This document shows, one piece after another, positions 50,606 through 58,706 of a DNA stretch of 64,000 nt. Each line of letters starts with the position of its first letter. Within the stretch, counting starts at the first letter, position 1. Under the pieces are notes generated by a model, which was not told the origin of the DNA, did no database searches, and saw only the letters and a list, made by a program, of their open reading frames with translations. Made by a program: the position numbers and the translations under genes. This stretch comes from Arthrobacter sp. CDRTa11 (GTDB taxonomy: Bacteria > Actinomycetota > Actinomycetes > Actinomycetales > Micrococcaceae). The stretch spans positions 3,844,001 through 3,908,000 of the forward strand of contig NZ_CP044532.1 in NCBI RefSeq assembly GCF_026427775.1. The letters are read 5' to 3'.

Positions 50606-51898
50606 TCACTTCGAGGGAGCGGGCACCTGCCGCAGCGCCGTCCGGGACGGCCGGTAAGCCACGGCCCAGTACACCAGCAGTGCCACGCCGCACAGGACTC
50701 CGAGGCTGGTGACCATCAGCTGCCACTGGGTCTGGGGATCCTTGCCCCATTCCTGCGCGCCCGCCATCATGGCCAGATACTTGGGTGTGAGGTAGAAGGC
50801 CACGGCCGTGACAGCAACAATGATCCATCCTGCCAGCCTCATTTTCCCGCGGCGGGAGGGCACCCTGTGCATGGCGAAGGCCATGGAGGGCAGCGCCACC
50901 GCCATCCACACCCAGTGGTGCGACCAGGAGACGGGGCTGATCAGGAGCATCAGCACCGCGGTGGCTGAGACGGCTACGAAATTTTCCTCGGCAGCCACCG
51001 TCCACTTGATCACCAGCGCCGCCACCGCCGCCAGTGCCAGGGACAAGACCAGCCAGAGCACGCTGGTGAGGGCCGAATCCGGCAGCCCGACGTGGAGGAG
51101 AAGCCCCTTGACGGACAGATTGTCCAGGTACGCGGGACCGCCGATCCGCCCGGTATCGGGAAGAATCTTGGTCCAGAAGGTCAGCGAGGCGTTCGGGAGC
51201 ACCGCCCAGGCCAGCGCGATGGAGCCAAAGAACCCCGCCGCCATCCAGCCCAGCGCCTTGAAGTCCCGCCGCACCAGGAAATACAGCCCAAACGCCAGCG
51301 GCGTGAGCTTGATGCCGGCCGCGATGCCGATCAAGAGACCCGCCGGCCAGCGGGTCTCCCCCGCCCGGTCCTTCCCGTACAGTGCGAAATCGGCAAGGAT
51401 CAGGCCCATCAGGATGATGTTGATCTGGCCGAAATCGAAGGTGTCCCGCCACGGCCCCAGCAGCAGGATCGCCGCTGTCCCGGCGAGCGCAATGGCCCGG
51501 AACCGCCAGTCGGCGAAGGACTGCCGCCAACTGCGGATACCGAAGTAGTGCCGCGCCAGCCAGGCGGCCACTACGGCGGCGCCCACCAGCGCCGTCGTGA
51601 TAAAGATCAGGCTGCTGGTGCCGATGGGCAGGAGCGCCAGCCCGGCGAACAGCAGTGCCGCGAACGGCGGGTAGGTGAACGGCAGGCCGTCGCGCGGCGC
51701 GTAGAGCTCGTTGACGCCTGACTCCCCTGTCTGGAGGACCCGGCTGCCGCCGTAGTAGTACACCTCGAAGTCGTTCATCAGCGGGATGTAGGAGGAGTAC
51801 AGCACCACAAGGGCAATGACGACGGCGGCCGCCCCGGCCGCCGTCGTGATCCAGCCCTGCGTGGCTCTGGCCGCCACGGCTGTGGAAGATGCCGTCAC
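50606..51898 (-). CDS. GT87-family glycosyltransferase (copy 2)
   Basis: 430 residues of the same multi-helix family as the downstream gene: FTYPPFAALLFAGLALLPIG, GIAAGIKLTPLAFGLYFLVR and LLISPVSWSHHWVW. About ten membrane helices. The ATG overlaps the metB stop by four bases (ATGA), an unexpected coupling of a membrane glycosyltransferase to sulfur amino-acid synthesis. The 111 bases before copy 1 hold no gene. Confidence 0.85.
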   Translation of the reverse strand: MTASSTAVAARATQGWITTAAGAAAVVIALVVLYSSYIPLMNDFEVYYYGGSRVLQTGESGVNELYAPRDGLPFTYPPFAALLFAGLALLPIGTSSLIFITTALVGAAVVAAWLARHYFGIRSWRQSFADWRFRAIALAGTAAILLLGPWRDTFDFGQINIILMGLILADFALYGKDRAGETRWPAGLLIGIAAGIKLTPLAFGLYFLVRRDFKALGWMAAGFFGSIALAWAVLPNASLTFWTKILPDTGRIGGPAYLDNLSVKGLLLHVGLPDSALTSVLWLVLSLALAAVAALVIKWTVAAEENFVAVSATAVLMLLISPVSWSHHWVWMAVALPSMAFAMHRVPSRRGKMRLAGWIIVAVTAVAFYLTPKYLAMMAGAQEWGKDPQTQWQLMVTSLGVLCGVALLVYWAVAYRPSRTALRQVPAPSK

Positions 51899-53058
51899 GG
51901 GATGAAGGTGAAGGCTTGCTCGAGATCGGCGATGAGATCCTCCACGTCCTCGATGCCGCAGGAAAGCCGGATCAGGTTCACGGGCACCGCCAGTTCCGTG
52001 CCCTTGACCGAGGCATGGGTCATCTCCGAGGGGTAGTTCATCAGTGATTCAATGCCGCCCAGGGATTCAGCGAGAGTAAACACAGAGGTGGACTCGGCCA
52101 CCTTGCGGGCCGCCGCCTCGCCGCCCTTGAACTGAACGGAAACCATGCCGCCGAATTTCTTCATCTGCTTCCTGGCCAGCTCGTGGCCGGGGTGGTCCGG
52201 CAGGCCCGGATAGAGGACAGCCTCCACCTCGGGGCGCTCCAGCAGCCACTCCGCCACGGCCTGCGCGTTCTCGCTGTGCCTGTCCATGCGCACGCCCAGG
52301 GTCTTCAGGCCACGGGTGGTCAGGAAAGCATCCATCGGCCCGGACACCGCGCCCACGGCGAACTGCACAAACCCGATCTTTTCTGCGAGCCCGGCATCGT
52401 TGACCACCAGCGCACCGCCAACAACATCAGAGTGGCCGCCGATGTACTTGGTGGTGGAGTGGACCACAACATCTGCACCGAAGGCGAGGGGGGTCTGGAG
52501 GTAGGGGGAAGCGAAGGTGTTGTCGACCACCAGGAGGGCACCGGCGTCGTGCGCTATGGCGGCCAGGGCCGCCATGTCGGTGATTTTCATCAGCGGGTTC
52601 GAAGGAGTCTCCACCCACACGAAACGGGTTTTGTTATCTGCCACTGTTTGACGCACGGCGTCCAGGTCCGACATGTCCACCGGTGTGTTCCCGATGCCCC
52701 ATTCGCCCAGGATCCCGTTGATCAGCCGGTACGTGCCCCCATAGGCATCGTTGCCGAGCACGATGTGGTCCCCGGGACGGGTGAGCGCCCGGATCAGGGA
52801 ATCCTCCGCGGCCAGGCCGGAGCTGAACGAGAACGCATGGCTGCCGCCTTCCAGCGCGGCGAGCTGCTCCTGCAGGGAATCGCGCGTGGGGTTGGTGCCG
52901 CGGCCGTACTCGTAGCCATCGCGGAGCCCGCCGATGCCGTCCTGGGCGTAGGTGGAGCTGAAGTGCAAGGGCGGGACAACGGCGCCGGTGCGGGGCTCGA
53001 AAGCCTGGCCGGCATGGACGGCGCGGGTGTTGAAGCCTTGGTTTTCGGGGAGGGACAT
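51895..53058 (-). CDS. metB: Cystathionine gamma-synthase/lyase
   Basis: 387 residues of the PLP-dependent Cys/Met family. PLP-binding Lys204 is in STTKYIGGHSD, and YGRGTNPTRDSLQEQLAALE and ETPSNPLMKI are typical. It makes cystathionine from acyl-homoserine and cysteine or, as a lyase, splits it. With cbs directly upstream, the reverse transsulfuration direction (homocysteine to cysteine) is plausible. The family alone does not decide gamma-synthase against gamma-lyase. ATG start 11 bases after the cbs stop. Confidence 0.9.
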   Translation of the reverse strand: MSLPENQGFNTRAVHAGQAFEPRTGAVVPPLHFSSTYAQDGIGGLRDGYEYGRGTNPTRDSLQEQLAALEGGSHAFSFSSGLAAEDSLIRALTRPGDHIVLGNDAYGGTYRLINGILGEWGIGNTPVDMSDLDAVRQTVADNKTRFVWVETPSNPLMKITDMAALAAIAHDAGALLVVDNTFASPYLQTPLAFGADVVVHSTTKYIGGHSDVVGGALVVNDAGLAEKIGFVQFAVGAVSGPMDAFLTTRGLKTLGVRMDRHSENAQAVAEWLLERPEVEAVLYPGLPDHPGHELARKQMKKFGGMVSVQFKGGEAAARKVAESTSVFTLAESLGGIESLMNYPSEMTHASVKGTELAVPVNLIRLSCGIEDVEDLIADLEQAFTFIP

Positions 53059-53069
53059 GGTGCTCCTTT

Positions 53070-54455
53070 TCAGTTGCTGAGGTACGCGAGGAGGTCGTGG
53101 CGGGTGAGGATGCCTACCGGGGCGCCGACGAACGTCACCATCACGGTGTCCACATCGGAAAGCAGTTCCCGGGCTGCGGAAATGGTTTCCAGCGAGCCGA
53201 TCACCGGCAGCTTCGGCCCCATGTGCTCGGAGATCTTGTCCGTCAGTTTCGCCTCGCCGCGGAACAGCTTGGCCGTCAGTGTCCGTTCGTCCACCGCGCC
53301 CAGGACCTCGCCCATCACCACGGGAGGCTCCTGGGAGAGAACCGGGATGTGGCTGACGCCGAATTCGTTCATGATGGTGATGACATCACGGACAGTCTCG
53401 TTCGGGTGGATGTGCACCAGGTCGGGGAGTTCGCCGGTCTTGAACTTGATCACCTCGCCCACGGAGGATTCCTCGCCGCCGGAGAGGAATCCGTAGGAGC
53501 GCATCCACTGGTCGTTGAAGATCTTGGCCAGGTACCCGCGCCCGGAGTCGGGCAGGATGACCACCACCACCGCGCTTTCGGGGAGGTCGCGGGCGGTCTG
53601 CAGCGCGGCCACCACGGCCATGCCGGAGGAACCGCCCACCAGCAGTCCTTCCTCCCGGGCCAGCCGGCGGGTCATGGCGAAGGAATCCCCGTCACTGACG
53701 GCGATGACGGTGTCCGGCACGGACTTGTCGTAGTTCGCCGGCCACATGTCCTCCCCCACGCCTTCGACGAAGTACGGCCGCCCGGTGCCGCCCGAGTAGA
53801 CAGAGCCCGCGGGATCCGCCCCAATGATCCGGACCCGGCCGCCGTCGGCGTCCGGACGGTTCGCGGAAACTTCCTTGAGGTAGCGGCCGGTGCCGGTGAT
53901 GGTTCCGCCGGTGCCCGCGCCGATCACGCAGTGCGTGACCCGGCCGTCAGTATCGCGCCAGATCTCGGGCCCGGTGGATTCGTAATGGCTGCCGGGGGCG
54001 GCAGGGTTGGAGAACTGGTCCGGCTTGTAGGCGCCGGGGGTCTCTTCGACGATCCGGTCCGACACGCTGTAGTAGCTCTGCGGGCTGTCAGGCGCGACGG
54101 CGGTGGGCGTGACCACCACCTCCGCACCATACGCCTGGAGGACGGCGCGCTTGTCCTCACCCACTTTGTCCGGCACCACAAAGATGCACTTGTACCCCTT
54201 TTGCTGGGCAACGAGGGCAAGCCCGACGCCGGTGTTGCCCGACGTCGGTTCCACGATGGTTCCGCCCGGCAGGAGCTTTCCGTCCCGTTCGGCTTCCTCG
54301 ATCATCTTGGCGGCGATCCGGTCCTTGATGGATCCGCCGGGGTTCAGGTACTCCAGCTTGACCAGGACGGTGGCTTTGATGCCGCCTGTCACATGGTTGA
54401 GCTTGATGAGCGGGGTATTGCCGATGAGGTCCAGAATGGACTGGGCGTACTTCAT
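53070..54455 (-). CDS. cbs: Cystathionine beta-synthase
   Basis: 461 residues. The PLP domain (1-310) has catalytic Lys44 in NPGGSIKDRIA, the PLP phosphate-binding GTGGTITGTGR, and EPTSGNTGVGLALVAQQ. Two C-terminal CBS domains (about 335-460) follow, as in human-type CBS, and may bind an adenosyl ligand. It condenses homocysteine with serine to cystathionine. First gene of the cbs-metB-GT87 transcript. ATG start. Confidence 0.93.
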   Translation of the reverse strand: MKYAQSILDLIGNTPLIKLNHVTGGIKATVLVKLEYLNPGGSIKDRIAAKMIEEAERDGKLLPGGTIVEPTSGNTGVGLALVAQQKGYKCIFVVPDKVGEDKRAVLQAYGAEVVVTPTAVAPDSPQSYYSVSDRIVEETPGAYKPDQFSNPAAPGSHYESTGPEIWRDTDGRVTHCVIGAGTGGTITGTGRYLKEVSANRPDADGGRVRIIGADPAGSVYSGGTGRPYFVEGVGEDMWPANYDKSVPDTVIAVSDGDSFAMTRRLAREEGLLVGGSSGMAVVAALQTARDLPESAVVVVILPDSGRGYLAKIFNDQWMRSYGFLSGGEESSVGEVIKFKTGELPDLVHIHPNETVRDVITIMNEFGVSHIPVLSQEPPVVMGEVLGAVDERTLTAKLFRGEAKLTDKISEHMGPKLPVIGSLETISAARELLSDVDTVMVTFVGAPVGILTRHDLLAYLSN

Positions 54456-54476
54456 AGGTACAAAGTTACCGTCTCC

Positions 54477-54911
54477 TCAGCCGGCGGCGCCCTCCACGTC
54501 CCCCTGGGCCGCGCCCTGGCCATCGCCCTGATCTGCGGGGAGGTTCTCCCAGAGCCCCATGATGTTGCCCTCGCTGTCCTTGAAGTAGGCAAAGTAGCCC
54601 ATGCCCGGAACGGTGTCCTTGGGCGTAACCACCGATCCGCCGAGCTGCTCGACCGTCTTCAGTGTGGCGTTGATGTCCTCCACGTCCACGGTGATGACAG
54701 GGGTTTTCAGGTCGCCTTCCCTGGCCATCAGCCCGCCGTTGATGGCTCCGGGCTCATTGGGCCGGCCGGTTTCATCGGTGGGCGTGGTGGAGACGATGTT
54801 GTAGTTCAGTTCGGGCATGGGGTCGATCTTCCAGCCGAAGGCCTGTGTGTAGAAGTTCCTGGCCCGCTCCTGGTCGTCCGCGGGGATTTCGAAATGTACT
54901 ACTCCACCCAT
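54477..54911 (-). CDS. VOC-family protein (glyoxalase-like)
   Basis: 144 residues from the ATG at 54911 (MGGVVHFEIPADDQERARNF). The two beta-alpha-beta modules of the vicinal oxygen chelate fold are visible, with FYTQAFGWKIDPM and MGYFAYFKDSEGNIMGLWEN. The C-terminal tail is Gly/Ala-rich. Many such proteins have no known reaction. AGGTGA lies five bases before the start. The longer upstream frame is rejected since it overlaps the divergent glycosylase promoter. Confidence 0.83.
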   Translation of the reverse strand: MGGVVHFEIPADDQERARNFYTQAFGWKIDPMPELNYNIVSTTPTDETGRPNEPGAINGGLMAREGDLKTPVITVDVEDINATLKTVEQLGGSVVTPKDTVPGMGYFAYFKDSEGNIMGLWENLPADQGDGQGAAQGDVEGAAG

Positions 54912-55074
54912 TGCGATCACCTGACTGTTCGAAGGGAAGGCGCGGCCCACCCGCGCCACACTGGGGATTCTAGTCCTCTGCGGGGTGGGCGTTAAGGGGA
55001 AATTGAAGGCCTGCTGACAGCTGATCGTGGGAAGCCCCGGAGCTGTTGTCGGCCCGGCATGGGACGATGTTCGC

Positions 55075-56091
55075 ATGACCATCGCTGACGCACCTGCCCG
55101 GCTGGCCGCTGCGGCGGACGCCTCGCTGCGGTGGCATCCCGGCAGGCCCTACAGCCTGGACCAGACGCTCGGCATCCTGCCCAGGGGCTACGGGGACCCG
55201 TCCTACTCTTCCCGGCCGGACGGGCTGTGGACGGCATTTACGACGCCGGACGGGCCGGTCACCCTGCGCCTCACCGCTGCCGGTGGCCAGGACGGCCTGA
55301 CTCCCGCTTCGTCTCCCGCTTCCGCTGCAGAATGCCATGTTGATGTCCAGGCCTGGGGCCCTGGTTCCGCTGCGGCGCTGGAGGCAGTGCCGCGCCTGCT
55401 GGGCGGGACAGATGACTGGTCCGCGTTCGACGAGCCGGTTTTCCATGCCACGCTCCCCCGGATGGTCCAGGACGCCCGGCGCCGGAACCCCCTGGTCCGC
55501 CTGCCCTCCACCGGCCGCATGATCGACTCCCTGGTACCCACCATCCTTGAGCAGAAGGTCACCGTCATCGAGGCCCGGCGGGGCTACCGCTACCTCATGT
55601 ACCGCTTCGGCTCACCCGCGCCGGTAGCGGGCGCGGCTTCTCCGGCCGGGCTCCTGGTCCAGCCCACCCCGGCCGAGTGGCTGCGAATCCCGTCCTGGGA
55701 GTGGCACCAGGCCGGCGTTGGCCCGCAGCGTTCGGCGACTGTCATGCGGGCGCTGCGTTCCGCCGTCGCGCTTGAACGTCTTGCGGCGCTGCCTGCGGCG
55801 GAGGCTGCGGCCAAAATGCAGACCATCCCCGGCATTGGCGTGTGGACCGCGGCGGAAGTGGTGCAGCGGACGCACGGCTGCCCCGATTCCATCGCCGTGG
55901 GCGACTACCATCTGGCGGCGTACGTGGGCGCGGCACTGACCGGGCGGCGCACCGATGACGCCGGCATGCTGGCGCTGCTGGAACCGTGGAAAGGGCACCG
56001 GCAGCGCGTGGTGCGCATGCTGGGGCTGAGCGGCTTCCGCAAACCCACGTTCGGCCCCCGCATGACCATCCAGGATCACCGCCGGCACTGA
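55075..56091 (+). CDS. HhH-GPD DNA glycosylase, AlkA-like
   Basis: 338 residues from the ATG at 55075. The helix-hairpin-helix is PGIGVWTAAEVVQR and the catalytic Asp lies in AVGDYHLAAYVGA. The N-terminal domain has a beta-rich fold as in AlkA, and RNPLVRLPSTGRMIDSLVPT precedes the HhH core. It should excise alkylated bases such as 3-methyladenine. It is a second alkylation-repair glycosylase besides the AlkZ-like protein at 19.6 kb. No ada gene nearby. Confidence 0.87.
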   Translation: MTIADAPARLAAAADASLRWHPGRPYSLDQTLGILPRGYGDPSYSSRPDGLWTAFTTPDGPVTLRLTAAGGQDGLTPASSPASAAECHVDVQAWGPGSAAALEAVPRLLGGTDDWSAFDEPVFHATLPRMVQDARRRNPLVRLPSTGRMIDSLVPTILEQKVTVIEARRGYRYLMYRFGSPAPVAGAASPAGLLVQPTPAEWLRIPSWEWHQAGVGPQRSATVMRALRSAVALERLAALPAAEAAAKMQTIPGIGVWTAAEVVQRTHGCPDSIAVGDYHLAAYVGAALTGRRTDDAGMLALLEPWKGHRQRVVRMLGLSGFRKPTFGPRMTIQDHRRH

Positions 56092-56209
56092 CCTGGACTG
56101 CCGGTCGCAGACGGTGCAAACCGGTGGACGGCCCGCGGCGGATGGGTATAGCGTGGCGCCATGGAGCCCGCACCAGAGCCCCGGAATGCCGAATTCTCTG
56201 GAGTCAGCC

Positions 56210-57178
56210 ATGATCCACACTGACAAACTGACCAAGACCTTCACCGCCAAGAAGGAAACGGTGGAAGCCGTCAAAGGCGTGGACATTGAGGTCCGCCCGG
56301 GTGAACTGGTGGCTTTCCTCGGCCCGAACGGCGCCGGCAAGTCCACCACGCTCAGGATGCTGACAACCTTGCTGAGGCCCACGTCGGGCACGGCAACAGT
56401 TGCGGGCGTGGACGTTTTGGCCGACCCGGCCGGCGTCCGGGCCCGGATCGGCTATATCGGCCAGGGCAACGGTGGCGGCCACAGCTTCCGGGTCATTGAC
56501 GAACTGGTGATGCAGGGCCGCTTTTACGGCATGAACACCACGGACGCCACCAACCGGGCACAGGAACTCCTGAAGTCCCTGGACCTCACCGACCTCGCGA
56601 AACGCACCGTTATCAAGCTGTCTGGCGGCCAGCGGCGGAGGATGGATGTGGCGCTGGGTCTGATGCATTCGCCGCGGCTGCTGTTCCTGGACGAACCCTC
56701 CACTGGCATGGACCCGCAGAACCGGGCCAACCTGTGGGAGCACATCATGCGGATGCGCGCGGAGCACGGGACCACCATCGTCCTGACCACGCATTACATG
56801 GACGAGGCGGATCTGATGTCAGAACGTGTGATCGTGATCGACCACGGCCAGATCATCGCCGACGATACCCCGGCCCGGCTCAAGGCCAACCTGGCCGGTG
56901 ACCTGCTGGCGGTGGAGGTGGCGGCGGACGCGGCCCCCGGCGTGCGCGGGCTGCTGGGGCGCGCCGCCGCGGGCGGTGAGGTTAAGGAAAACACGTACGA
57001 CGGCGTGGTCCGCTTCCGTCTCCGGCTCACCGAAGGTGCCCGGCTGGCGCCGGTGCTGCTTCAGGAGATGAACGACGCCGGCGCTCCCGCCCAGTCCTTG
57101 GAGCTGAAGCCCCCCACCCTGGACGACGTATTCCTGGAGTTGACCGGCCGCAACCTGCGGGAAGGAGCGAACCGGTAA
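56210..57178 (+). CDS. ABC-2 transporter ATP-binding protein
   Basis: 322 residues from the ATG at 56210, with GGAG seven bases ahead. Walker A is GPNGAGKST, the signature is LSGGQRRRMD, Walker B is LLFLDEPSTGMDP, and the C-terminal extension (230-322) is like DrrA-type drug exporters. It powers the permease encoded by the next gene, with which it overlaps (TAATG). The exported compound is not known. Confidence 0.93.
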   Translation: MIHTDKLTKTFTAKKETVEAVKGVDIEVRPGELVAFLGPNGAGKSTTLRMLTTLLRPTSGTATVAGVDVLADPAGVRARIGYIGQGNGGGHSFRVIDELVMQGRFYGMNTTDATNRAQELLKSLDLTDLAKRTVIKLSGGQRRRMDVALGLMHSPRLLFLDEPSTGMDPQNRANLWEHIMRMRAEHGTTIVLTTHYMDEADLMSERVIVIDHGQIIADDTPARLKANLAGDLLAVEVAADAAPGVRGLLGRAAAGGEVKENTYDGVVRFRLRLTEGARLAPVLLQEMNDAGAPAQSLELKPPTLDDVFLELTGRNLREGANR

Positions 57179-57984
57179 TGACTGCCCAGGCAAACCAGGA
57201 CTTCGTGGAAAAGCCGGGCCTCCTCCAGGTCCTGCGCGACACGAAGTATGTGTTCTGGCGCGAGATGCTGCTGCCGCTGCGCGACCCGTTCTCGCTGATC
57301 TTTTCCCTGATCCAGCCGCTGGTGTTCCTGGGGCTCTTCGGCCCGCTGCTCGGCGCCGCCGTGGGTGCGCCGGCGTTTGGCGGCCAGTCCACCCTTCAGT
57401 GGTTCCTGCCAGGCGTGGTGGTGATGATCGCCCTGTTCGGAACCTCCATGACGGGCTCCAACCTGCAGTACGAGCTTATGACCGGTTCCTACGAGCGGAT
57501 CCTGGCCACGCCGCTGTCCCGTTCGTCGCTGATGATTGGGCGGGCCCTGAAGGAGTGGGCTCCCCTGGTGGTGCAGGGTTTACTGATCGCCCTGGTCTGC
57601 ATCCCGTTCGGTTTTGTTTTCTACCCGGTGCACGTGCTGTTGGGCCTGGTCATCCTCGGCATCTTCGGGATTGGCCTTGGGGCTCTCTCGTATGCCCTGG
57701 CGCTCGTCTCGCAGAGCAAGGAGTGGATCTTCTGGGCTGTGCAGCAGACGTTGCTTTTCCCGCTGATGATCCTGTCCGGCATCATGCTGCCCATCGAAGC
57801 GGGCCCGGAGTGGATGAAAACGGCCAGCCTGTTCAACCCGCTGACCTACCTGGTTAACGCCGAGCGGGAACTCTTCGCCGGCGGAGTCGGGACCGACACG
57901 CTCCTGGGCCTGCTTGCCGCATCGGTGACGGCCGCCGTCGGGCTGGTGGTGGGTGTCCGGACCATCGGCCGGAACATCAACTGA
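57178..57984 (+). CDS. ABC-2 transporter permease
   Basis: 268 residues with six membrane helices and the ABC-2/DrrB arrangement, including LFNPLTYLVNAERELFAGG near the C-terminus, which is typical of the family. With the ATPase upstream it forms an exporter. The downstream two-component system is convergent and may or may not regulate it. Confidence 0.92.
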   Translation: MTAQANQDFVEKPGLLQVLRDTKYVFWREMLLPLRDPFSLIFSLIQPLVFLGLFGPLLGAAVGAPAFGGQSTLQWFLPGVVVMIALFGTSMTGSNLQYELMTGSYERILATPLSRSSLMIGRALKEWAPLVVQGLLIALVCIPFGFVFYPVHVLLGLVILGIFGIGLGALSYALALVSQSKEWIFWAVQQTLLFPLMILSGIMLPIEAGPEWMKTASLFNPLTYLVNAERELFAGGVGTDTLLGLLAASVTAAVGLVVGVRTIGRNIN

Positions 57985-58013
57985 CCTGGACCGTTACTGA
58001 GCCGGGACGTCAG

Positions 58014-58706
58014 CTAAGAGTGCGGGGCCGCCGTTCCGTCGTTCTGCAGGAACGCGAGCACAGCCGCAACCCGCCGGTGCACCCCCGTGGCGGGGATGTG
58101 CAGCTTGGTGAAGATCGCGTTGACGTGTTTCTCCACGGTGGAGGACGACAGGTAGAGCGCCTGCTCGATGCCGGCGTTCGTCCTTCCCCGGGCCATCTCC
58201 CGCAGCACGTCCAGCTCACGGGGCGACAAGTCGGAGAGCGGGCTGGCCGGGCCTGTGCTGCGCCGGCGCACCAAGGTGTCCACGATCTCGGGGTCGATGA
58301 CTGAACCGCCCACGTGCACTTCACGGATCGCATGCACGAGGTCCTCAAGGTCGCCGATGCGGTCCTTCAGCAGGTAGCCGAGGCCCGCCGAGCCGTCCGC
58401 GAAGAGCGCGAGAGCATAGCTTTGATCGGCGTGCTGTGACAGCACCACCACCCCGGTGTCCGGATGTGAAGCACGGATGGCGCGGGCAGCCTCGATTCCC
58501 TCCATATGGTGGCCGGGGGGCATCCGGATGTCGGTGAGTACCGCATCCGGAGAGAAACGCCGTACGGCATCAAGCAACTCGGTGGCATTGCCGGTGGAGG
58601 CGACGACGTCAATTTCACCTGAGTCCTCCAGCAAACGGCGAAGCCCCTCGCGTACAAGGTAGTTGTCTTCCGCGATCACAACCCTGAGCACGCCCGGCTC
58701 ATTCAT
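58014..58706 (-). CDS. NarL/LuxR-family response regulator
   Basis: 230 residues from the ATG at 58706. Receiver: VVIAEDNYLVREGLRRLL (acidic pair) and phosphoacceptor Asp in AVLTDIRMPPG. C-terminal LuxR helix-turn-helix: LSPRELDVLREMARGRTNAG, YLSSSTVEKHVNAIFTKL. Its start overlaps the stop of the sensor kinase gene by eight bases, so the pair is translated together. Targets are not evident; the divergent membrane protein and oxidase genes are candidates. Confidence 0.93.
   Translation of the reverse strand: MNEPGVLRVVIAEDNYLVREGLRRLLEDSGEIDVVASTGNATELLDAVRRFSPDAVLTDIRMPPGHHMEGIEAARAIRASHPDTGVVVLSQHADQSYALALFADGSAGLGYLLKDRIGDLEDLVHAIREVHVGGSVIDPEIVDTLVRRRSTGPASPLSDLSPRELDVLREMARGRTNAGIEQALYLSSSTVEKHVNAIFTKLHIPATGVHRRVAAVLAFLQNDGTAAPHS

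Noticed and set aside
51895..54455. Riboswitch ahead of the cbs-metB transcript
   Set aside because: The gap before cbs is only 21 bases after the VOC gene stop at 54477, too short for a SAM-type riboswitch.
53097..54995. 632-residue plus-strand frame
   Set aside because: Antisense to cbs and the VOC gene; low-complexity Gly/Val/His-rich translation.
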